From assembly GCA_936450465.1 (NCBI GenBank), contig OW388302.1, positions 55,618,959 through 55,682,958 of the forward strand: DNA of 64,000 nt. Direction: 5' to 3'. The DNA comes from Gibbula magus (Eukaryota > Mollusca > Gastropoda > Trochida > Trochidae). Made by a program: the position numbers and the translations under genes. The notes beneath the pieces were generated by a model. That model was given only the letters and a program-made list of their open reading frames with translations. It made no database searches and had not been told where the DNA came from. How positions within the stretch are numbered: position 1 is the first letter of the stretch; every line of letters starts with the position of its first letter. Shown piece after piece: positions 1 to 12,474 of this stretch.

Positions 1-1523
1 CACTAACCCTAGGTTCAAATACATAATTGTTCTCACTAACCCTAGGTTCCAATACATAATTGTTTTCACTAACCCTAGGTTCCAATACATAATTGTTCTC
101 ACTAACCCTAGCTTCCAATACATAATTGTTCTCACTAACCCTAGGTTCCAATACATAATTGTTCTCACTAACCCTAGGTTCCGATGCATAATAGTTCTCA
201 CTAACCCTAGGTTCCGATACATAAATGTTCTCACTAACCCTAGGTTCCGATACATAAATGTTCTCACTAACCCTAGGTTCCAATACATAATTGTTCTCAC
301 TCACCCTAGGTTCCTATACATAATAGTCTCACTAACCCTATGTTCCAATACATAATTGTTCTCACTAACCCGAGGTTCTGATACATAATTGTTCTCACTA
401 ACCCTAGCTTCCAATACATAATTGTTCTCACTAACCCTAGGTTCCGATACATACTAGTTGTCACTAATCGTAGGTTCCAAAACATAATAGTTCTCACTAA
501 CCCTAGGTTCCTTTACATAATTGTTCTCACTAACCCTAGGTTCCAATACATAATTGTTCTCACTAACCCTAGGTTCCAATACATAATTGTTCTCACTAAC
601 CCTAGGTTCCAATACATAATTGTTCTCACTAACCCAAGGTTCCGATACATAATAGTTCTCACTAACCCTAGGTTCCTATACATAATTGTTCTCAATAACC
701 CTAGGTTCCGATACATAATTGTTCTCACTAACCCTAGGTTCCGATACATAATTGTTCTCATTAACCCTAGGTTCCCAAACATAATTGTTCTCACTAACCC
801 TAGATTCCCAAACATAACAGCCTCACTAACCCTAGGTTCCAATACATAATTGTTCTCACTAACCCTAGGTTCCAATACATAATTGTTCTCACTAACCCTA
901 GGTTCCGATACATAATAGTTCTCACTAACCCAAGGTTCCGATACATAATTGTTCTCACTAACCCTAGGTTCAAATACATAATTGTTCTCACTAACCCTAG
1001 GTTCCAATACATAATTGTTTTCACTAACCCTAGGTTCCAATACATAATTGTTCTCACTAACCCTAGCTTCCAATACATAATTGTTCTCACTAACCCTAGG
1101 TTCCAATACATAATTGTTCTCACTAACCCTAGGTTCCGATACATAATAGTTCTCACTAACCCTAGGTTCCGATACATAAATGTTCTCACTAACCCTAGGT
1201 TCCGATACATAAATGTTCTCACTAACCCTAGGTTCCAATACATAATTGTTCTCACTCACCCTAGGTTCCTATACATAATAGTCTCACTAACCCTATGTTC
1301 CAATACATAATTGTTCTCACTAACCCTAGGTTCTGATATATAATTGTTCTCACTAACCCTAGCTTCCAATACATAATTGTTCTCACTAACCCTAGGTTCC
1401 GATACATACTAGTTGTCACTAACCGTAGGTTCCAAAACATAATAGTTCTCACTAACCCTAGGTTCCTTTACATAATTGTTCTCACTAACCCTAGGTTCCT
1501 ATTCATAATTGTTCTCACTAACC

Positions 1524-4500
1524 CTAGGTTCCCAAACATAACAGCCTCACTAACCCTAGGTTCCAATACATAATTGTTCTCACTAACCCTAGGTTCCAAT
1601 ACATAATTGTTCTCACTAACCCTAGGTTCCAATACATAATTGTTCTCACTAACCCAAGGTTCCGATACATAATTGTTCTCACTAACCCTAGGTTCCTATA
1701 CATAATTGTTCTCACTAACCCTAGGTTCCGATACATAATTGTTCTCACTAACCCTAGGTTCCGATACATAATTGTTCTCACTAACCCTAGGTTCCCAAAC
1801 ATAATTGTTCTCACTAACCCTAGATTCCCAAACATAACAGCCTCACTAACCCTAGGTTCCAATACATAATTGTTCTCACTAACCCTAGGTTCCAATACAT
1901 AATTGTTCTCACTAACCCTAGGTTCCGATACATAATAGTTCTCACTAACCCAAGGTTCCGATACATAATTGTTCTCACTAACCCTAGGTTCAAATACATA
2001 ATTGTTCTCACTAACCCTAGGTTCCAATACATAATTGTTCTCACTAACCCTAGGTTCCAATACATAATTGTTCTCACTAACCCTAGCTTCCAATACATAA
2101 TTGTTCTCACTAACCCTAGGTTCCAATACATAATTGTTCTCACTAACCCTAGGTTCCGATACATAATAGTTCTCACTAACCCTAGGTTCCGATACATAAA
2201 TGTTCTCACTAACCCTAGGTTCCGATACATAAATGTTCTCACTAACCCTAGGTTCCAATACATAATTGTTCTCACTCACCCTAGGTTCCTATACATAATA
2301 GTCTCACTAACCCTATGTTCCAATACATAATTGTTCTCACTAACCCTAGGTTCCAATACATAATTGTTCTCACTAACCCAAGGTTCCGATACATAATAGT
2401 TCTCACTAACCCTAGGTTCCTATACATAATTGTTCTCAATAACCCTAGGTTCCGATACATAATTGTTCTCACTAACCCTAGGTTCCGATACATAATTGTT
2501 CTCATTAACCCTAGGTTCCCAAACATAATTGTTCTCACTAACCCTAGGTTCCCAAACATAACAGCCTCACTAACCCTAGGTTCCAATACATAATTGTTCT
2601 CACTAACCCTAGGTTCCGATACATAATAGTTCTCACTAACCCAAGGTTCCGATACATAATTGTTCTCACTAACCCTAGGTTCAAATACATAATTGTTCTC
2701 ACTAACCCTAGGTTCCAATACATAATTGTTTTCACTAACCCTAGGTTCCAATACATAATTGTTCTCACTAACCCTAGGTTCCAATACATAATTGTTCTCA
2801 CTAACCCTAGGTTCCAATACATAATTGTTCTCACTAACCCTAGGTTCCGATACATAATAGTTCTCACTAACCCTAGGTTCCGATACATAATTGTTCTCAC
2901 TAACCCTAGGTTCCGATACATAAATGTTCTCACTAACCCTAGGTTCCAATACATAATTGTTCTCACTCACCCTAGGTTCCTATACATAATAGTCTCACTA
3001 ACCCTATGTTCCAATACATAATTGTTCTCACTAACCCTAGGTTCTGATACATAATTGTTCTCACTAACCCTAGCTTCCAATACATAATTGTTCTCACTAA
3101 CCCTAGGTTCCGATACATACTAGTTGTCACTAATCGTAGGTTCCAAAACATAATAGTTCTCACTAACCCTAGGTTCCTTTACATAATTGTTCTCACTAAC
3201 CCTAGGTTCCTATTCATAATTGTTCTCACTAACCCTAGGTTCCCAAACATAACAGCCTCACTAACCCTAGGTTCCAATACATAATTGTTCTCACTAACCC
3301 TAGGTTCCAATACATAATTGTTCTCACTAACCCTAGGTTCCAATACATAATTGTTTTCACTAACCCAAGGTTCCGATACATAATAGTTCTCACTAACCCT
3401 AGGTTCCTATACATAATTGTTCTCAATAACCCTAGGTTCCGATACATAATTGTTCTCACTAACCCTAGGTTCCGATACATAATTGTTCTCATTAACCCTA
3501 GGTTCCCAAACATAATTGTTCTCACTAACCCTAGGTTACAATACATAATTGTTCTCACTAATTCTAGGTTCAAATACATAATTGTTCTCACTAACTCTAG
3601 GTTCCGATACATAATAGTTCTCACTAACCAAAGGTTCCGATACATAATTGTTCTCACTAACCCTAGGTTCCAATACATAATTGTTCTCACTAACCCTAGG
3701 TTCCAATACATAATTGTTTTCACTAACCCAAGGTTCCGATACATAATAGTTCTCACTAACCCTAGGTTCCTTTACATAATTGTTCTCAATAACCCTAGGT
3801 TCCGATACATAATTGTTCTCATTAACCCTAGGTTCCCAAACATAATTGTTCTCACTAACCCAAGGTTACAATACATAATTGTTCTCACTAACTCTAGGTT
3901 CCGATACATAATAGTTCTCACTAACCCAAGGTTCCGATACATAATTGTTCTCACTAACCCTTGGTTCAAATACATAATTGTTCTCACTAACTCTAGGTTC
4001 CGATACATAATAGTTCTCACTTACCCTAGCTTCCTGTACATAATTGTTTTCACTAACCCTAGGTTCAAATACATAATTGTTCTCACTAACTCTAGGTTCC
4101 GATACATAATTGTTCTCACTAACCCAAGGTTCCGATACATAATTGTTTTCACTAACCCAAGGTTCTGATACATAATTGTTCTCACTAACCCAAGGTTCCG
4201 ATACATAATAGTTCTCACTAACCCTAGGTTCAAATACATAATTGTTCTCACTAACTCTAGGTTCCGATACATAATAGTTCTCACTTACCCTAGCTTCCTG
4301 TACATAATTGTTTTCACTAACCCTAGGTTCCAATACATAATTGTTCTCACTAACCCTAGATTCCAATACATAATTGTTCTCACTAACCCTAGGTTCAAAT
4401 ACATAATTGTTCTCACCTACCCAAGGTTCCGATACATAAATGTTCTCACTAACCCTATGTTCCAATACATAATTGTTCTCACTAACCCTAGGTTCTGATA

Positions 4501-7500
4501 TATAATTGTTCTCACTAACCCTAGCTTCCAATACATAATTGTTCTCACTAACCCTAGGTTCCGATACATACTAGTTGTCACTAACCGTAGGTTCCAAAAC
4601 ATAATAGTTCTCACTAACCCTAGGTTCCTTTACATAATTGTTCTCACTAACCCTAGGTTCCTATTCATAATTGTTCTCACTAACCCTAGGTTCCCAAACA
4701 TAACAGCCTCACTAACCCTAGGTTCCAATACATAATTGTTCTCACTAACCCTAGGTTCCAATACATAATTGTTCTCACTAACCCTAGGTTCCAATACATA
4801 ATTGTTCTCACTAACCCAAGGTTCCGATACATAATAGTTCTCACTAACCCTAGGTTCTTATACATAATTGTTCTCAATAACCCTAGGTTCCGATACATAA
4901 TTGTTCTCACTAACCCTAGGTTCCGATACATAATTGTTCTCATTAACCCTAGGTTCCCAAACATAATTGTTCTCACTAACCCTAGATTCCCAAACATAAC
5001 AGCCTCACTAACCCTAGGTTCCAATACATAATTGTTCTCACTAACCCTAGGTTCCAATACATAATTGTTCTCACTAACCCTAGGTTCCGATACATAATAG
5101 TTCTCACTAACCCAAGGTTCCGATACATAATTGTTCTCACTAACCCTAGGTTCAAATACATAATTGTTCTCACTAACCCTAGGTTCCAATACATAATTGT
5201 TTTCACTAACCCTAGGTTCCAATACATAATTGTTCTCACTAACCCTAGCTTCCAATACATAATTGTTCTCACTAACCCTAGGTTCCAATACATAATTGTT
5301 CTCACTAACCCTAGGTTCCGATACATAATAGTTCTCACTAACCCTAGGTTCCGATACATAAATGTTCTCACTAACCCTAGGTTCCGATACATAAATAATC
5401 TCACTAACCCTAGGTTCCAATACATAATTGTTCTCACTCACCCTAGGTTCCTATACATAATAGTCTCACTAACCCTATGTTCCAATACATAATTGTTCTC
5501 ACTAACCCTAGGTTCCAATACATAATTGTTCTCACTAACCCAAGGTTCCGATACATAATAGTTCTCACTAACCCTAGGTTCCTATACATAATTGTTCTCA
5601 ATAACCCTAGGTTCCGATACATAATTGTTCTCACTAACCCTAGGTTCCGATACATAATTGTTCTCATTAACCCTAGGTTCCCAAACATAATTGTTCTCAC
5701 TAACCCTAGGTTCCCAAACATAACAGCCTCACTAACCCTAGGTTCCAATACATAATTGTTCTCACTAACCCTAGGTTCCGATACATAATAGTTCTCACTA
5801 ACCCTAGGTTCCGATACATAATTGTTCTCACTAACCCTAGGTTCAAATACATAATTGTTCTCACTAACCCTAGGTTCCAATACATAATTGTTTTCACTAA
5901 CCCTAGGTTCCAATACATAATTGTTCTCACTAACCCTAGCTTCCAATACATAATTGTTCTCACTAACCCTAGGTTCCAATACATAATTGTTCTCACTAAC
6001 CCTAGGTTCCGATACATAATAGTTCTCACTAACCCTAGGTTCCGATACATAATTGTTCTCACTAACCCTAGGTTCCGATACATAAATGTTCTCACTAACC
6101 CTAGGTTCCAATACATAATTGTTCTCACTCACCCTAGGTTCCTATACATAATAGTCTCACTAACCCTATGTTCCAATACATAATTGTTCTCACTAACCCT
6201 AGGTTCTGATACATAATTGTTCTCACTAACCCTAGCTTCCAATACATAATTGTTCTCACTAACCCTAGGTTCCGATACATACTAGTTGTCACTAACCGTA
6301 GGTTCCAAAACATAATAGTTCTCACTAACCCTAGGTTCCTTTACATAATTGTTCTCACTAACCCTAGGTTCCGATACATAATTGTTCTCACTAACCCTAG
6401 GTTCCCAAACATAACAGCCTCACTAACCCTAGGTTCCAATACATAATTGTTCTCACTAACCCTAGGTTCCAATACATAATTGTTCTCACTAACCCTAGGT
6501 TCCAATACATAATTGTTTTCACTAACCCAAGGTTCCGATACATAATAGTTCTCACTAACCCTAGGTTCCTATACATAATTGTTCTCACTAACCCTAGGTT
6601 CCGATACATAATTGTTCTCACTAACCCTAGGTTCCGATACATAATTGTTCTCATTAACCCTAGGTTCCCAAACATAATTGTTCTCACTAACCCTAGGTTA
6701 CAATACATAATTGTTCTCACTAATTCTAGGTTCAAATACATAATTGTTCTCACTAACTCTAGGTTCCGATACATAATAGTTCTCACTAACCCAAGGTTCC
6801 GATACATAATTGTTCTCACTAACCCTAGGTTCCAATACATAATTGTTCTCACTAACCCTAGGTTCCAATACATAATTGTTTTCACTAACCCAAGGTTCCG
6901 ATACATAATAGTTCTCACTAACCCTAGGTTCCTTTACATAATTGTTCTCAATAACCCTAGGTTCCGATACATAATTGTTCTCATTAACCCTAGGTTCCCA
7001 AACATAATTGTTCTCACTAACCCAAGGTTACAATACATAATTGTTCTCACTAACTCTAGGTTCCGATACATAATAGTTCTCACTAACCCAAGGTTCCGAT
7101 ACATAATTGTTCTCACTAACCCTTGGTTCAAATACATAATTGTTCTCACTAACTCTAGGTTCCGATACATAATAGTTCTCACTTACCCTAGCTTCCTGTA
7201 CATAATTGTTTTCACTAACCCTAGGTTCAAATACATAATTGTTCTCACTAACTCTAGGTTCCGATACATAATTGTTCTCACTAACCCAAGGTTCCGATAC
7301 ATAATTGTTTTCACTAACCCAAGGTTCTGATACATAATTGTTCTCACTAACCCAAGGTTCCGATACATAATAGTTCTCACTAACCCTAGGTTCAAATACA
7401 TAATTGTTCTCACTAACTCTAGGTTCCGATACATAATAGTTCTCACTTACCCTAGCTTCCTGTACATAATTGTTTTCACTAACCCTAGGTTCCAATACAT

Positions 7501-7542
7501 AATTGTTCTCACTAACCCTAGATTCCAATACATAATTGTTCT
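1524..7542. repeat. Higher-order repeat, two copies, period about 3,162 bp
   Basis: Blocks of 33-bp unit types recur in the same order 3,162 bases apart: 1524 with 4686, 1820 with 4982, 2281 with 5443, 2972 with 6134, 3235 with 6397, 3772 with 6934 and 4021 with 7183. Inside each copy a shorter period of about 0.95-1.02 kb is visible (for example 306, 1261 and 2281). Diagnostic units include a short one reading cataacagcctcac, which lacks two bases and shifts the frame, and gtaggttccaaaacataatag. The exact copy edges cannot be fixed by eye because the duplicated blocks are built from the same unit. Confidence 0.85.
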
Positions 7543-8178
7543 CACTAACCCTAGGTTCAAATACATAATTGTTCTCACCTACCCAAGGTTCCGATACATA
7601 AATGTTCTCACTAACCCTAGGTTCCGATACATAAATGTTCTTACTTACCCTAGGTTCAAAAACATAATAGTTCTCACTAACCCTAGGTTCCTATACATAA
7701 TTATTCTCACTAACCCTAGATTCCAATACATAATTGTTCTCACTAACCCTAGGTTCCGATACAAAATAGTTCTCACTAACCCTAGGTTCAAATACATAAT
7801 TGTTCTCACTAACCCTAGGTTCCGATACATAATTGTTCTCACTAATTCTAGGTTCCGATACATAACAGTTCTCACTAATTCTAGGTTCCGATACATAATT
7901 GTTCTCACTAACCCTAGGTTCCGATACAAAATAGTTCTCACTTACCCTAGGTTCCGATGCATAATTAATTGTTCTCACTTACCCTAGGTTCCCAAACATA
8001 ATAGTTCTCACTTACCCCAGGTTCCAATACATGATTGTTCTCACTAACCCTAGGTTCCAATACATAATTGTTCGCACTAACCCTAGGTTCCGATACATAA
8101 TAGTTCTCACTAACCCTAGGTTCCTATACATAATTGTTCTCACTAACCCTCGGTTCCTATACATAATTGTTCTCACTA

Positions 8179-8494
8179 CGTGAGGTGAGGTTAGTTGGGG
8201 TTTAACGCCGCTTTCAAGAGTTTTTCATTTATATCGCAGCTGCTAGTATTATGGCAGGGGGAAAGCCCGCAAGGCCATGTGGCTATGCATTGCGGTGAAA
8301 CCTGCGAGCATCGGCTGGAACTAGCGAACCATGGGTGTTCTACGCTGAAATTCAGTGTAGCATTGCACCCAAACCTTACTGCGTGTAGAAAAGTTCTCTA
8401 CTGCAGACAAAGTTGCCGTGCCCATGGCGGGATTCGAACCCTGGACCTCTTGATCCGAAGCCAAACGCGCTAACCACTGCGCTATCCCGCCCCC
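8179..8494 (-). mobile_element. tRNA-derived SINE inserted in the satellite, with 11-bp target-site duplication
   Basis: A 316-bp non-satellite insert. Read on the minus strand it begins with a tRNA-like head containing an A box TAGCGCAGTGG (plus-strand 8474-8484) and a perfect B box GGTTCGAATCC (8430-8440), the RNA polymerase III internal promoter. The anticodon-loop position reads TCG, so the head resembles tRNA-Arg, but the acceptor and T stems do not pair properly. A body and a tail containing GCGGCGTTAAACCCC follow, with no poly(A). Both sides carry tgttctcacta (8168-8178 and 8495-8505), an 11-base target-site duplication made from satellite sequence. Similar tails are, from memory, common in molluscan SINEs; the family name is not assigned. 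Confidence 0.9.
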
Positions 8495-11248
8495 TGTTCT
8501 CACTAACCCTAGGTTCAAATACATAATTGTTCTCACGAACAATAGGTTCCAATACATAATTGTTCTCACTCACCCTAGGTTCCGATACATAGTTGTTCTC
8601 ACTAACCCTAGGTTCTGATACATAACAGTTCTCACTAACTCTAGGTTCCGATACATTATTGATCTCACTAACCCTAGGTTCCAATACATTATTGATCTCG
8701 CTAACCCTAGGTTCCAATACATAATAGTTCTCACTAACCCTAGGTTCCTATACATAATTGTTCTCACTAACCCTAGGTTCCAATACATCATTGTTCTCAC
8801 TAACCCTAGGTTCCGATACATAATTGTTCTCACTAACCCTAGGTTCCAATACATAATTGTTCTCACTCACCCTAGGTTCCAATACATAATAGTTCTCACT
8901 AACCCTAGGTTCCAATACATAATAGTTCTCAATAACCCTAGGTTCAAATACATAATAGTTCTCAATAACCCTAGGTTCCAATACATAATTTTTATCACTA
9001 ACCCTAGGTTCCGAAACATAATAGTTCTCAATAACCCTAGGTTCCAATACATAATTGTTCTCAATAACCCTAGGTTCCGCTACATCATTATTCTCACTAA
9101 CCCTAGGTTCCCAAACATAATTGTTCTCACAAACCCTAGGTTCTGATACATAATTGTTCTCACTAACCCTAGGTTCCAATACATAATAGTTCTCAATAAC
9201 CCTAGGTTCCAATACATAATAGTTCTCAATAACCCTAGGTTCCAATACATAATTTTTCTCACTAACCCTAGGTTCCGATACATAATAGTTCTCACTAACC
9301 CTAGGCTCCAATACATAATAGTTCTCACTAACCCTAGGTTCCGATACTCAATTGTTCTCACTAACCCTAGGTTCTGATACATAATTGTTCTCACTAACCC
9401 TAGGTTATGATACATAATTGTTCTCACTAACCCTAGGTTCTGATACATAATTGTTCTCACTAACCCTAGGTTCTGATACATAATTGTTCTCACTAACCCT
9501 AGGTTCCAATACATAATAGTTCTCAATAACCCTAGGTTCCAATACATAATAGTTCTCAATAACCCTAGGTTCCAATACATAATTTTTCTCACTTACCCTA
9601 GGTTCCGATACATAATAGTTCTCACTAACCTTAGGTTCCAATACATAATTGTTCTCAATAACCCTAGGTTCCGATACATAATTGTTCTCACTAACCCTAG
9701 GTTCCGATACATAATTGTTCTCACTTACCCTAGGTTCCAATGCATAATTGTTCTCACTAACCCTAGGTTCCAATACATAATAGTTCTCACTAACCCTACG
9801 TTCCAATACATAATAGTTCTCAATAACCCTAGGTTCCAATACATAATAGTTCTCAATAACCCTAGGTTCCAATACATAATTTTTCTCACTAACCCGAGGT
9901 TCCGATACATAATAGTTCTCACTAACCTTAGGTTCCAATACATAATTGTTCTCAATAACCCTAGGTTCCGATACATAATTGTTCTCACTAACCCTAGGTT
10001 CCCAAACATAATTGTTGTCACTAACCCTAGGTTCTGATACATAATTGTTCTCATTAACCCTAGGTTCCCAAACATAATTGTTCTCACTAACCCAAGGTTA
10101 CAATACATAATTGTTCTCACTAACTCTAGGTTCCGATACATAATAGTTCTCACTAACCCAAGGTTCCGATACATAATTGTTCTCACTAACCCTTGGTTCA
10201 AATACATAATTGTTCTCACTAACTCTAGGTTCCGATACATAATAGTTCTCACTTACCCTAGCTTCCTGTACATAATTGTTTTCACTAACCCTAGGTTCAA
10301 ATACATAATTGTTCTCACTAACTCTAGGTTCCGATACATAATTGTTCTCACTAACCCTAGGTTCCGATACATAATTGTTTTCACTAACCCAAGGTTCTGA
10401 TACATAATTGTTCTCACTAACCCAAGGTTCCGATACATAATAGTTCTCACTAACCCTAGGTTCAAATACATAATTGTTCTCACTAACTCTAGGTTCCGAT
10501 ACATAATAGTTCTCACTTACCCTAGCTTCCTGTACATAATTGTTTTCACTAACCCTAGGTTCCAATACATAATTGTTCTCACTAACCCTAGATTCCAATA
10601 CATAATTGTTCTCACTAACCCTAGGTTCAAATACATAATTGTTCTCACCTACCCAAGGTTCCGATACATAAATGTTCTCACTAACCCTAGGTTCCGATAC
10701 ATAAATGTTCTTACTTACCCTAGGTTCAAAAACATAATAGTTCTCACTAACCCTAGGTTCCTATACATAATTATTCTCACTAACCCTAGATTCCAATACA
10801 TAATTGTTCTCACTAACCCTAGGTTCCGATACAAAATAGTTCTCACTAACCCTAGGTTCAAATACATAATTGTTCTCACTAACCCTAGGTTCCGATACAT
10901 AATTGTTCTCACTAATTCTAGGTTCCGATACATAACAGTTCTCACTAATTCTAGGTTCCGATACATAATTGTTCTCACTAACCCTAGGTTCCGATACAAA
11001 ATAGTTCTCACTTACCCTAGGTTCCGATGCATAATTAATTGTTCTCACTTACCCTAGGTTCCCAAACATAATAGTTCTCACTTACCCCAGGTTCCAATAC
11101 ATGATTGTTCTCACTAACCCTAGGTTCCAATACATAATTGTTCGCACTAACCCTAGGTTCCGATACATAATAGTTCTCACTAACCCTAGGTTCCTATACA
11201 TAATTGTTCTCACTAACCCTCGGTTCCTATACATAATTGTTCTCACTA

Positions 11249-11564
11249 CGTGAGGTGAGGTTAGTTGGGGTTTAACGCCGCTTTCAAGAGTTTTTCATTT
11301 ATATCGCAGCTGCTAGTATTATGGCAGGGGGAAAGCCCGCAAGGCCATGTGGCTATGCATTGCGGTGAAACCTGCGAGCATCGGCTGGAACTAGCGAACC
11401 ATGGGTGTTCTACGCTGAAATTCAGTGTAGCATTGCACCCAAACCTTACTGCGTGTAGAAAAGTTCTCTACTGCAGACAAAGTTGCCGTGCCCATGGCGG
11501 GATTCGAACCCTGGACCTCTTGATCCGAAGCCAAACGCGCTAACCACTGCGCTATCCCGCCCCC
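11249..11564 (-). mobile_element. Second copy of the same SINE, carried by higher-order duplication
   Basis: It looks identical base for base to the SINE 3,070 bases upstream, and has the same 11-base flanking repeats (11238-11248 and 11565-11575) at the same satellite unit. It therefore arose by duplication of the surrounding array block and not by a second insertion. Confidence 0.92.
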
Positions 11565-12474
11565 TGTTCTCACTAACCCTAGGTTCAAATACATAATTGT
11601 TCTCACGAACAATAGGTTCCAATACATAATTGTTCTCACTCACCCTAGGTTCCGATACATAGTTGTTCTCACTAACCCTAGGTTCTGATACATAACAGTT
11701 CTCACCAACTCTAGGTTCCGATACATTATTGATCTCACTAACCCTAGGTTCCAATACATTATTGATCTCGCTAACCCTAGGTTCCAATACATAATAGTTC
11801 TCACTAACCCTAGGTTCCTATACATAATTGTTCTCACTAACCCTAGGTTCCAATACATCATTGTTCTCACTAACCCTAGGTTCCGATACATAATTGTTCT
11901 CACTAACCCTAGGTTCCAATACATAATTGTTCTCACTCACCCTAGGTTCCAATACATAATAGTTCTCACTAACCCTAGGTTCCAATACATAATAGTTCTC
12001 AATAACCCTAGGTTCCAATACATAATAGTTCTCAATAACCCTAGGTTCCAATACATAATTTTTATCACTAACCCTAGGTTCCGAAACATAATAGTTCTCA
12101 ATAACCCTAGGTTCCAATACATAATTGTTCTCAATAACCCTAGGTTCCGCTACATCATTATTCTCACTAACCCTAGGTTCCCAAACATAATTGTTCTCAC
12201 AAACCCTAGGTTCCCAAACATAATTGTTCTCACTAACCCTAGGTTCCAATACATAATAGTTCTCAATAACCCTAGGTTCCAATACATAATAGTTCTCAAT
12301 AACCCTAGGTTCCAATACATAATTTTTCTCACTAACCCTAGGTTCCGATACATAATAGTTCTCACTAACCCTAGGCTCCAATACATAATAGTTCTCACTA
12401 ACCCTAGGTTCCGATACTCAATTGTTCTCACTAACCCTAGGTTCTGATACATAATTGTTCTCACTAACCCTAGG

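Noticed and set aside
8425..8494. A tRNA gene (tRNA-Arg-like) on the minus strand, also at 11495-11564
   Set aside because: A and B boxes are good, but the acceptor and T stems do not pair, and the sequence continues into a SINE body flanked by a target-site duplication.
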